11,774 nt of DNA, from the NCBI GenBank assembly GCA_030592145.1, contig JAUVKJ010000020.1, positions 1-11,774 on the forward strand, in the 5' to 3' direction. Made by a program: the position numbers and the translations under genes. The notes beneath the pieces are model-generated. The model was not told the origin of the DNA, ran no database searches, and saw only the letters and a list, made by a program, of their open reading frames with translations. Below are positions 1-6,668 of the stretch, piece by piece. The DNA is from Bacteroides sp. GTDB taxonomy: Bacteria; Bacteroidota; Bacteroidia; Bacteroidales; SM23-62. The stretch's first letter is position 1; the number at the start of each line of letters is the position of its first letter.

Positions 1-1521
1 AGTAAACGCCTGGAGGTAGATGAAGACGCGGTGAGTTCACTTTACCTTGATAACGGATACCTGTTTTTTCAGATTGACCCGGTTGAGATCAGGGTGGAGA
101 ATGATTCGATCGATTTTGAAATGCGAATTTACGAAGGAAAACAGGCCACCATCAATAACGTGATCATCTCGGGGAATACAAAAACCAATGAACACGTGGT
201 TCGCCGCGAGATACGAACCAAACCCGGACAACTTTTCAGCAAGTCGGACATTATCCGGACGGTAAGGGAACTGGCACAGCTCGGTCACTTCGACCCTGAA
301 AAGATCGAACCCATTCCCATTCCTAATCCCACGGACGGTACGGTTGATATTGAATATAAACTGATAGAGCGGGCGAATGACCAGCTGGAGATTTCCGGTG
401 GATGGGGTGCCGGAATGCTTGTGGGGACGATCGGTCTGAGATTCAGCAATTTCTCCGTAGGTGAGCTCTTTAATCTCAAGGCATGGAGGCCTATTCCTGC
501 GGGAGACGGACAGACACTGAGCCTTCGTGCTCAATCCAACGGAAAATATTACCAGAGCTATAATATAACCTTTATTGAGCCCTGGTTCGGAGGGAAAAAA
601 CCCAATTCGCTGGCCATCTCATTTTTCCATACCATCACCAATAATTCCTATACCATGTGGGATGCGGGAACCAAGGAAATGAAAATCACCGGCGCATCTG
701 TGGGAATAGGCCGAAGGCTCAGGTGGCCGGATGACTTTTTCACCCTTTATAACGAGATCAGCTTCCAGCAGTACAACCTTAACAACTGGACCGGCTATTT
801 CCTGTTTTCTAACGGGACTTCCAATAATATTAGTTTCAATACCACCATGGGAAGGAAATCCATTGACCAGATGATATACCCGCGCCGGGGATCCGATTTT
901 TCTATGAGCCTGCAACTTACTCCACCTTACTCACTTTTTAACGAAAAAGATTATTCAAACATCAGTGAAAACGAGAGATACCAATGGATTGAGTACCATA
1001 AATGGTTGTTCAAGGTGGACTGGTATACAAGTTTGGCAGGAAATTTGGTATTAGCTACAAGAGCCCACTTTGGTTACCTCGGTCATTATAACGATGATCT
1101 TGGTCCCTCGCCCTTCGAAGGCTTTGATGTTGGGGGAGACGGGATGTCGGGATACAATATATACGGATACGATGTAATCGCTTTAAGGGGGTACGAAAAT
1201 GGTTCTTTGACACCAAGGATGAACGGACTGAAGTCCGGGAATGTTTATACCCGGATTTTCCTGGAACTACGCTACCCCATTACCCTGAATCCTTCAGCTA
1301 CTGTTTTTGTGCTGGGATTCCTGGAAGGGGGAAATGCCTGGTATAGCATTGATCAGTTTAATCCCTTCCTGGCCAGGAGATCTGCCGGTTTTGGCTTAAG
1401 GGCATTCCTGCCCATGTTCGGTCTTTTAGGCATAGACTGGGGATACGGGTTTGATGATGTACCCGGTGTGCCGGATGCAAACCGCAGCCAGTTCCATTTC
1501 ACCATTGGACAGCAATTTTAA
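1..1521 (+). CDS. bamA: BamA outer-membrane protein assembly factor, C-terminal part (5' end outside window)
   Basis: BamA is the central Omp85 barrel of the complex that folds and inserts outer-membrane proteins. The frame is open from base 1, so the GTG at 31 is internal and the gene begins upstream; 506 residues are visible. Residues about 1-43 are the end of one POTRA domain. Residues about 48-124 form the last POTRA (YEGKQATINNV, then a GNT turn and REIRTKPGQLFS). A barrel of about 380 residues follows, rich in alternating aromatic and polar residues. The Omp85 loop-6 signature appears as LRGYENG, with its Arg codon at 1186-1188. The protein ends in HFTIGQQF, so it has the terminal aromatic residue typical of barrel proteins. 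Only 19 bases separate it from the first ompH gene, so the two are probably cotranscribed. The related TamA is possible, but the ompH neighbours favour BamA. Confidence 0.93.
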   Translation, partial: SKRLEVDEDAVSSLYLDNGYLFFQIDPVEIRVENDSIDFEMRIYEGKQATINNVIISGNTKTNEHVVRREIRTKPGQLFSKSDIIRTVRELAQLGHFDPEKIEPIPIPNPTDGTVDIEYKLIERANDQLEISGGWGAGMLVGTIGLRFSNFSVGELFNLKAWRPIPAGDGQTLSLRAQSNGKYYQSYNITFIEPWFGGKKPNSLAISFFHTITNNSYTMWDAGTKEMKITGASVGIGRRLRWPDDFFTLYNEISFQQYNLNNWTGYFLFSNGTSNNISFNTTMGRKSIDQMIYPRRGSDFSMSLQLTPPYSLFNEKDYSNISENERYQWIEYHKWLFKVDWYTSLAGNLVLATRAHFGYLGHYNDDLGPSPFEGFDVGGDGMSGYNIYGYDVIALRGYENGSLTPRMNGLKSGNVYTRIFLELRYPITLNPSATVFVLGFLEGGNAWYSIDQFNPFLARRSAGFGLRAFLPMFGLLGIDWGYGFDDVPGVPDANRSQFHFTIGQQF

Positions 1522-1540
1522 ATTTAAAAATGTAAAACAG

Positions 1541-2056
1541 ATGAAAAGATTTATATCATATATCGGTATACTGTTTCTCGCCACGGGTTTAACCCTGGCC
1601 CAGAAATATGCATTTGTGGATACGGAATACATACTTAACCGCATCCCTTCCTATAAGGCTGCCCAGGAGCAGCTTGATAAACTGGCAGGAGATTGGCAGA
1701 CGGAAATCGAGACGATGTACGAAGAAATTGAGAAGATGTATAAGAATTTTCAGGCCGAGAAAGTCTTGCTGACAGAAGAGATGAAGACCCGGAAAGAAGA
1801 AGAGATCATAAACCGGGAAAAAGAAGTAAAACAGTTGCAACAGAAATATTTCGGACGCGACGGAAGCCTGTTCAAGAAACGGCAGGAACTGATCAAACCG
1901 ATCCAGGACGAAGTCTACCGGTCTGTAAAAGAGATCGCAGCCGAAGGCAATTATGCCGTGATCTTCGATACTGCATCGGGGGCTAATATGTTGTATACCA
2001 ACCCGAAATATGATAAAAGCGATGATGTGCTGGAAAAGCTGGGATATAAGAATTAA
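1541..2056 (+). CDS. OmpH/Skp-family periplasmic chaperone, first copy
   Basis: A Skp/OmpH-type holdase, which binds unfolded outer-membrane proteins in the periplasm and passes them to BamA; 171 residues. The start is the ATG at 1541, because it opens directly into a signal peptide (MKRF, a hydrophobic core, then TLA with likely cleavage after Ala20). An upstream in-frame ATG at 1451 would overlap bamA by 71 bases and bury this signal. Mature residues 23-35 (YAFVDTEYILNRI) match the family's first strand. Residues about 40-130 are charged and helical, consistent with the tentacle coiled coil. Residues 133-146 (AAEGNYAVIFDTAS) form the closing strand. It lies 19 bases after bamA and has a paralogue directly downstream. 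The leader TAAAACAG next to the ATG is A-rich and has no Shine-Dalgarno sequence. Confidence 0.9.
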   Translation: MKRFISYIGILFLATGLTLAQKYAFVDTEYILNRIPSYKAAQEQLDKLAGDWQTEIETMYEEIEKMYKNFQAEKVLLTEEMKTRKEEEIINREKEVKQLQQKYFGRDGSLFKKRQELIKPIQDEVYRSVKEIAAEGNYAVIFDTASGANMLYTNPKYDKSDDVLEKLGYKN

Positions 2057-2061
2057 ATCCT

Positions 2062-2069
2062 TACTTTTG
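2062..2069 (+). promoter_or_regulatory. Candidate Bacteroidota -7 promoter element before the second ompH
   Basis: TACTTTTG matches the TAnnTTTG -7 consensus of the Bacteroidota primary sigma factor at every fixed position. It begins six bases after the first ompH stop and 54 bases before the next ATG. No clear -33 TTG was found at the usual spacing, so this may be a weak internal promoter that lets the second chaperone be made separately from bamA. Confidence 0.45.
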
Positions 2070-2123
2070 TAGCGCAAAATTTAAATATGTAACAAATTTT
2101 CTTAGTAAAAAATTATAAAACAG

Positions 2124-2636
2124 ATGAAAAAAAGCATTAAACTCTTCCTGATTGTAGTTGTCCTTATGGGAGGAGTATCGCTGAAGGCACAGGACTTAAA
2201 ATTCGGGCATATAAATTCGAGGGAAATGTTACTCTCCATGCCTGAAAGTGACTCCGCTCAGGCCATGATCCAGAAACTGGCTTCGGATTACGAATTGCAG
2301 ATGGAAGAGATGACGGTTGAGCTGAATAATAAGATTGATAATTATGTCCAGAGCCGCGACACTTACACTGATCTTATCAGGCAGACCAAGGAAGCCGACA
2401 TACAGGAAATGCAGCAGCGCATTGGCAATTTTGAGCAGATGGCCCAACAGGACCTGCAGACTCAGCAGAATGAAATGATGAGGCCCATTCTTGAGAAAGC
2501 CAATAATGCCATTAAGGAAGTAGCGGATGAGAATGGATTTATTTATATTTTTGATACAGGCAGTGGCAACCCGGTGTACTGGTCAGAACAAAGTATCGAC
2601 ATTTTGCCGCTTGTGAAAACAAAACTTGGAATTTAA
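2124..2636 (+). CDS. OmpH/Skp-family periplasmic chaperone, second copy
   Basis: A second Skp/OmpH-type chaperone of 170 residues. It starts with a signal peptide: MKKS, a hydrophobic run LFLIVVVLMGG, and probable signal peptidase I cleavage after SLKA (Ala22). The mature chain opens with LKFGHINSREMLLSMP, the family's first strand. Residues about 45-130 are Gln/Glu/Met-rich helix, the tentacle region. Residues 131-147 (KEVADENGFIYIFDTGS) are the closing strand, which closely parallels AAEGNYAVIFDTAS in the upstream copy. Sequence between these conserved ends has diverged, so this is an old duplication rather than a recent one. Tandem ompH genes after bamA are usual in Bacteroidota. The ATG is preceded by the same leader, TAAAACAG, as the first copy. 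A terminator follows the stop within about 20 bases. Confidence 0.9.
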   Translation: MKKSIKLFLIVVVLMGGVSLKAQDLKFGHINSREMLLSMPESDSAQAMIQKLASDYELQMEEMTVELNNKIDNYVQSRDTYTDLIRQTKEADIQEMQQRIGNFEQMAQQDLQTQQNEMMRPILEKANNAIKEVADENGFIYIFDTGSGNPVYWSEQSIDILPLVKTKLGI

Positions 2637-2658
2637 GATAGAATCAATACTAATATTA

Positions 2659-2694
2659 AGAGGCTGCCTCAAAAGGGTCAGCCTCTCTGTTTTT
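2659..2694 (+). terminator. Rho-independent terminator after the bamA-ompH-ompH unit
   Basis: AGAGGCTG (2659-2666) pairs perfectly with CAGCCTCT (2679-2686). The 12-base loop can extend the stem with a short CCT/AGG pairing. CTG and five T residues (2690-2694) follow. This is a strong GC-rich stem with a U tract, placed 22 bases after the second ompH stop. It lies at the left edge of a larger palindromic block. Confidence 0.75.
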
Positions 2695-2769
2695 CTGAGG
2701 GATACTTTTTCGTAACGTGCTTATTCACTGCGTGAAAAATGCCAGGTTACTTCCAACGTATCCCTCAGA
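2694..2769. repeat. Three-tier inverted repeat (long hairpin) upstream of murI
   Basis: TCTGAGGGATAC (2694-2705) is the exact reverse complement of GTATCCCTCAGA (2758-2769), giving a 12-bp arm. Inside it GTAAC (2712-2716) pairs with GTTAC (2746-2750). Inside that TTCAC (2724-2728) pairs with GTGAA (2732-2736) around a TGC loop. The three nested stems share an axis, so transcripts of either strand could fold into one long, interrupted hairpin. No ORF is present in it. Confidence 0.65.
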
Positions 2770-2817
2770 GTTAATTAAAAGAGGACTTTTGAGACATCCC
2801 CTTTCTTGTTTAATCCT

Positions 2818-3633
2818 ATGAACCTGAGCGCTGATCTGCCCATAGGTATTTTTGATTCGGGTGTCGGGGGACTGACAGTGGCACATTCCATTAAATCCCT
2901 CCTTCCGAAAGAAAAGATAATTTACTTCGGCGATACTTTCCATCTTCCTTACGGGGATAAATCCAGCAAGACAGTGCGTTATTATTCCAGGAAGATCTCC
3001 GATTTCCTCCTTGAAAAGTCCTGCAAAACAATTTTAATCGCCTGCAATACCGCTTCTGCCAGTGCCTTCGACGAAGTTACCCAACATATTGGTGATCGTG
3101 CAATCGTTATGAATGTGGTGGATCCCGTTGTATCTCTTCTGGGTGGAAAGGGCAAAAATGGCAAGGTTGGGGTGATCGGAACCAAGGGGACCATCAACAG
3201 CGGAACATACAGAGACAAGATCACACGGAGGTTCCCTTCCATGGAGGTGATCTCCAAAGCTACCCCCCTGTTTGTGCCCATGATCGAAGAAGGATTTATC
3301 GATGATGATATCAGCGATGCCATCATACATGCATATCTTTCAGACAGGCGCTTCGCAGGGATCCATACCCTGATCCTCGGCTGCACCCATTATCCCCTCA
3401 TCAGGCGGCAAATAGAAAGGTTCTTTAAGGATGAGGTCGAAGTGATCGATTCAGGCAATATCGTGGCTAGTGAACTGCAAAGAAAACTTCAGGAAAGAGA
3501 CTTGCTGAATCCGGAGAACGGGTCTGACAAACATGAATTCTATGTGTCGGATTATACGGAGTTCTTTGACATGATCTCCAGGATGTTCTTTGAAGAAGAG
3601 GTGCATCTCGAGAAACTGGATTTCTGGACGTGA
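2818..3633 (+). CDS. murI: Glutamate racemase
   Basis: A cofactor-independent racemase that converts L-glutamate to D-glutamate for the peptidoglycan stem peptide, in the cytoplasm; 271 residues, normal for the family. Family motifs are complete: PIGIFDSGVGGLTV near the N-terminus (Asp13, Ser14), the first catalytic cysteine in IACNTASA (Cys76), and the second in GCTHYPL (Cys189, His191). YFGDTFHLPYG (36-46) is the substrate-side loop. The start is taken as the ATG at 2818; a TTG at 2806 would add four residues but is less likely. No Shine-Dalgarno sequence precedes it. It follows the ompH pair, as often seen in Bacteroidota, but a terminator and a palindromic block lie between, so it is probably transcribed separately. 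No clear promoter was found. Confidence 0.95.
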   Translation: MNLSADLPIGIFDSGVGGLTVAHSIKSLLPKEKIIYFGDTFHLPYGDKSSKTVRYYSRKISDFLLEKSCKTILIACNTASASAFDEVTQHIGDRAIVMNVVDPVVSLLGGKGKNGKVGVIGTKGTINSGTYRDKITRRFPSMEVISKATPLFVPMIEEGFIDDDISDAIIHAYLSDRRFAGIHTLILGCTHYPLIRRQIERFFKDEVEVIDSGNIVASELQRKLQERDLLNPENGSDKHEFYVSDYTEFFDMISRMFFEEEVHLEKLDFWT

Positions 3634-3641
3634 CGGATATG

Positions 3642-3669
3642 TTGAAGAAAATATGTAATTTTACGTTTG
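3642..3669 (+). promoter_or_regulatory. Bacteroidota-type promoter of the korAB unit
   Basis: TACGTTTG (3662-3669) matches the -7 consensus TAnnTTTG at all fixed positions. A TTG at 3642-3644 could be the -33 element, with a 17-base gap that is slightly short of the usual 19-21. Transcription would begin near 3675, giving a leader of roughly 35 bases before the korA ATG. It lies in the 77-base gap after murI, which fits korA heading its own operon. Confidence 0.6.
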
Positions 3670-3710
3670 CATTTTACATGTATTTAATAGCCATTATGTT
3701 ATAAAACAAT

Positions 3711-5561
3711 ATGAGTAAAAATACGAAAATCATTGAACTGGATGAAGTAGTTGTCAAGTTTGCGGGAGATTCCGGTGACGGAATGCAGTTGACCGGATCA
3801 CAGTTTTCCGATACAGCTGTATTTGTCGGGAACGACCTGTCCACTTTCCCTGATTATCCTTCCGAGATCAGGGCGCCGCAGGGTACGGTTGCCGGGGTTT
3901 CAGGGTTCCAGGTACACATCGGGCACAAGGAGGTCCATTCTCCCGGGGATAAGGCGGATGTACTGGTTGCCATGAATCCGGCTGCCCTGAAAGCCAATAT
4001 GAAGTGGACAAAGCCGGGTGCCACCATCATTATTGACATTGATAATTTTGACAATAAGCACTATAAAAAAGCTGGTTATGCAGAGGATCCGCTGGAAGAC
4101 GGAAGCCTTGAAGGCTATAATGTGGTGAAGGCCCCCATTACCCAGATGACCCGTTCAACCGTTAAGGAATTCGGACTGGATAACCGGACTGCGGACAAAA
4201 CCAAGAACCAGTTTGTAGCGGGACTCCTGTACTGGCTTTTCAACAGGGATATCAAGTTCGGCGAGAATTTTATCAAGCAAAAATTTAAAAATAAACCTGA
4301 CCTGGTAAAAGCCAATGTCAAGGTGCTTAACGAGGGTTATAATTATGCGGAGACCATCGAGGCGATGGCAACCACTTTCCTTGTGAATCCTGCCCGAAAG
4401 AAAAAGGGATTGTTCCGGACCATTAGCGGGAACCAGGCTACGTCATGGGGACTCCTGGCTGCCTCGGAAAGATCCGGCAGGCCCCTCTTCCTGGGTTCCT
4501 ATCCCATAACACCTGCTTCTGAGATCCTGCAGGAGATAGCCGGCCGGAAACACCTGGGAGCCAAATCCTTTCAGGCTGAAGATGAGATTGCCGGGATATG
4601 TGCGGCAATCGGCGCCAGTTTTGCCGGGCATCTTGCAGTTACCTCAACCTCCGGTCCGGGACTTGCACTGAAGGGGGAGGCCATCGGCCTGGCCGTCATG
4701 ACCGAATTGCCTCTTGTAATTGTTAACGTACAAAGGGGAGGGCCTTCCACTGGATTGCCCACTAAAACAGAACAGGCGGACCTGATGCAGGCCCTGTACG
4801 GGAGAAGCGGTGAAAGTCCGGTAGTAGTGATCGCTGCCAGCACCCCTGCCAACTGTTTCGATTACGGGTATATTGCCGCCAAGATCGCCATCGAACACAT
4901 GACCCCCGTGATCATGCTCTCGGACGGTTACCTGGCCAACGGTTCGGAACTCTGGCACATTCCGGATGTAAATGATCTCCCGGAGATCAAGGTGCCTTAC
5001 GTAAAGGACAACGATCCTGATTATCAACCCTATCAACGCAATCCTGACACGCTTGCGAGGTACTGGGCAATGGCCGGGCAGCAAGGGCTTCTGCACAAGG
5101 TGGGTGGACTTGAGAAAGAAGATATTACCGGTGAAGCTTCCCACGATCCCATGAACCACCAGATCATGGTGGAACACAGGCAAGCCAAAGTGGAGAAAGT
5201 GGTGGATTTTATTCCCGGGCAGGAGATCATCGGTCCTGATACAGGAGATCTTCTGGTTATCGGATGGGGAGGATCTTACGGTGCACTGATCACTGCCGTG
5301 GAGGAATTGCAGGAGGAAGGAAAAAGTATAAGCTTTGCGCATTTTAACTATATCAGGCCACTTCCCAAAAATACGGACGATGTGCTGAAGGGATTCAGGA
5401 AAAGGGTGGTATGCGAGCTGAACATGGGCCAGTTTGCCGATTACCTTACGATGAAGCATCCCAAATTTGAGTACCTGAGATACAATAAGGTCCAGGGACT
5501 TCCCTTTATGATATCAGAATTAAAGCTCAAATTCAATGAAATACTGGAGGAATTATCATGA
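3711..5561 (+). CDS. korA: 2-oxoglutarate:ferredoxin oxidoreductase, alpha subunit (fused gamma-alpha)
   Basis: With KorB it interconverts 2-oxoglutarate plus CoA with succinyl-CoA plus CO2, using ferredoxin as electron carrier; cytoplasmic. The 616 residues fit the fused gamma-alpha form. Residues about 12-200 are the gamma domain (VKFAGDSGDGMQLTG, then FPDYPSEIRAPQGTVAG). Residues about 243-420 are the pyrimidine-binding domain, with YPITP (264-268), FQAEDEIAG, TSTSGPGLALKGE and VQRGGPSTGLPTKTEQADL. Residues about 465-495 hold a linker motif (GLEKEDITGEASHDP) that I associate with KorA rather than pyruvate enzymes. Residues about 510-600 are the C-terminal domain (LLVIGWGGSYGA). There is no ferredoxin domain in this chain. 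The start ATG follows TAAAACAAT. The stop overlaps the korB start as ATGA, indicating translational coupling. A different 2-oxoacid substrate cannot be excluded. Confidence 0.93.
   Translation: MSKNTKIIELDEVVVKFAGDSGDGMQLTGSQFSDTAVFVGNDLSTFPDYPSEIRAPQGTVAGVSGFQVHIGHKEVHSPGDKADVLVAMNPAALKANMKWTKPGATIIIDIDNFDNKHYKKAGYAEDPLEDGSLEGYNVVKAPITQMTRSTVKEFGLDNRTADKTKNQFVAGLLYWLFNRDIKFGENFIKQKFKNKPDLVKANVKVLNEGYNYAETIEAMATTFLVNPARKKKGLFRTISGNQATSWGLLAASERSGRPLFLGSYPITPASEILQEIAGRKHLGAKSFQAEDEIAGICAAIGASFAGHLAVTSTSGPGLALKGEAIGLAVMTELPLVIVNVQRGGPSTGLPTKTEQADLMQALYGRSGESPVVVIAASTPANCFDYGYIAAKIAIEHMTPVIMLSDGYLANGSELWHIPDVNDLPEIKVPYVKDNDPDYQPYQRNPDTLARYWAMAGQQGLLHKVGGLEKEDITGEASHDPMNHQIMVEHRQAKVEKVVDFIPGQEIIGPDTGDLLVIGWGGSYGALITAVEELQEEGKSISFAHFNYIRPLPKNTDDVLKGFRKRVVCELNMGQFADYLTMKHPKFEYLRYNKVQGLPFMISELKLKFNEILEELS
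5546..5550 (+). promoter_or_regulatory. Shine-Dalgarno site of korB
   Basis: GGAGG lies seven bases before the korB ATG, inside the 3' end of korA. It is the clearest Shine-Dalgarno site in the window. Together with the four-base ATGA overlap it supports coupled translation of the two subunits. Confidence 0.65.
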
Positions 5562-6586
5562 GTCATGCATTAAAGAACATCGGTAAACTTACCAAACAGG
5601 ATTTCAAGGTCGAAAATCCCGTGAAATGGTGTGCCGGATGCGGGGGACATGCCGTTCTGTCGACAGTACAAAATGCCCTTCCCGAGACCGGGGTGAAAAA
5701 GGAGAACATAGTATTCGTATCCGGGATCGGTTGCTCTTCCAGGTTTCCATACTACATCAATACATATGTCTTTCATGGCCTGCACGGAAGGGCGGCAGCC
5801 ATTGCCTCGGGCATAAAGGTGGCCAACCCGAACCTGAGTGTCTGGATCGTAACCGGCGACGGCGACCTGATGGCCATCGGGGGGAATCATTTCATTCATA
5901 TCCTCCGAAGGAATATCAATGTCAATATTCTTCTTTTCAATAACAAGATCTATGGTCTGACCAAGGGACAGTATTCGCCGACCACACCCATGGGGTCTGT
6001 TACCAAGACCTCCCCCGACGGGACAATCGAGAATCCCTTCAAGCCGGGAGAGCTGGCCATGGGATCCCAGGGTTCATTTTTTGCAAGAGTGGTGGATACC
6101 GAGCCCAAAATGATGAAAGAGGTCTTCATCAAGGCTGCCGAGCATAAAGGAACATCCACGGTGGAGATCCTGCAGAACTGCATCATCTTTGCCAACCAGG
6201 TGCATAAGGAGATCACGGGCAGGGAAGTGAGGGAAGAACACCAGATCTATCTTAAGCATGGGGAGCCCATGATCTACGGAAAGGACAAGAACAAGGGACT
6301 GGTCCTGGAGAAAGGGCGACTGAAGTCCGTTACCATCGGCGAAAGCGCATACACCCTGGACGATATCCTGGTACATGATGTAAAGGACCCGGATGATACC
6401 ATTCATTACATGCTTACCCGGATGTCACTACCCGGTTTGCCTGTTGCCATGGGTATAATTCGTGCATTTGAAAGCCAGGTATACGAAAGCATGCTTACTG
6501 AGCAAGTGGAGCAGGCCCGGGAAAGCACCAGGATAAATACCGTAAATGAATTGCTGCGTTCAGGGAATACCTTTGAGGTTAAATAG
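5558..6586 (+). CDS. korB: 2-oxoglutarate:ferredoxin oxidoreductase, beta (thiamine diphosphate) subunit
   Basis: The beta subunit binds thiamine diphosphate and passes electrons to ferredoxin; 342 residues, the usual size. KWCAGCGGH (Cys25, Cys28) opens the domain. GIGCSSRFPYY follows (Cys59). The TPP/Mg2+ motif is GDGD (100-103), closed by NNKIYGLTKGQYSPT (Asn128, Asn129). Cys208 in LQNC could complete four ligands for one [4Fe-4S] cluster, as in related 2-oxoacid:ferredoxin oxidoreductases; this assignment is inferred from motif positions. The C-terminal part (LVHDVKDPDDTIHYMLTRM) is typical of KorB. It overlaps korA by four bases. No separate KorC or KorD gene is nearby, so the enzyme appears to be the two-subunit type. 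The next gene begins 82 bases downstream and may belong to the same operon. Confidence 0.95.
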   Translation: MSHALKNIGKLTKQDFKVENPVKWCAGCGGHAVLSTVQNALPETGVKKENIVFVSGIGCSSRFPYYINTYVFHGLHGRAAAIASGIKVANPNLSVWIVTGDGDLMAIGGNHFIHILRRNINVNILLFNNKIYGLTKGQYSPTTPMGSVTKTSPDGTIENPFKPGELAMGSQGSFFARVVDTEPKMMKEVFIKAAEHKGTSTVEILQNCIIFANQVHKEITGREVREEHQIYLKHGEPMIYGKDKNKGLVLEKGRLKSVTIGESAYTLDDILVHDVKDPDDTIHYMLTRMSLPGLPVAMGIIRAFESQVYESMLTEQVEQARESTRINTVNELLRSGNTFEVK

Positions 6587-6615
6587 TAAGGTAAGCCTGA
6601 ATTTAAAAGTTCGTG

Positions 6616-6655
6616 TTCGTTTGCAATGGTGAACGGTAACGGCGATCACCTGGAG
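6616..6655 (+). promoter_or_regulatory. Leader of the receiver/ATP-grasp gene: weak -7 element, small hairpin, Shine-Dalgarno-like site
   Basis: TTCGTTTG (6616-6623) differs from the TAnnTTTG consensus at one position and has no clear -33 partner. GGTGA (6628-6632) and TCACC (6646-6650) can form a five-pair stem. GGAG (6652-6655) then lies seven bases before a GTG at 6663 and 13 bases before the ATG at 6669. The spacing to GTG equals that seen at korB, so the GTG is a real alternative start. An out-of-frame ATG at 6661 opens a three-codon ORF whose TGA overlaps the ATG at 6669. Confidence 0.3.
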
Positions 6656-6668
6656 TAATCATGTGTCC

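Larger units (their letters stand above)
2659..2802. repeat. MITE-like palindromic block with imperfect 18-bp terminal inverted repeats
   Basis: The left end, AGAGGCTGCCTCAAAAGG (2659-2676), and the right end, ACTTTTGAGACATCCCCT (2785-2802), are inverted repeats agreeing at 14 of 18 positions. The best core is CTCAAAAG against CTTTTGAG. Between them lies a second, perfect inverted repeat (2694-2769). The block is non-coding, about 144 bp, and ends 15 bases before the murI start. No clear target-site duplication is visible. It could be a miniature, non-autonomous element or a chance nesting of hairpins; only genome-wide copy number would decide. Confidence 0.4.

Noticed and set aside
31..33. 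GTG at 31 as the start of the first gene
   Set aside because: The frame is open to base 1 and the ten residues before it continue POTRA sequence, so the gene is cut by the window edge.
1451..1540. Upstream ATG at 1451 as start of the first ompH gene
   Set aside because: It would overlap bamA by 71 bases and place about 30 unrelated residues before a good signal peptide. The ATG at 1541 fits the family.
4644..5459. 271-codon open frame on the minus strand
   Set aside because: It lies wholly inside korA, whose motifs are continuous on the plus strand. Its translation shows no recognisable domain, so it is a shadow frame.
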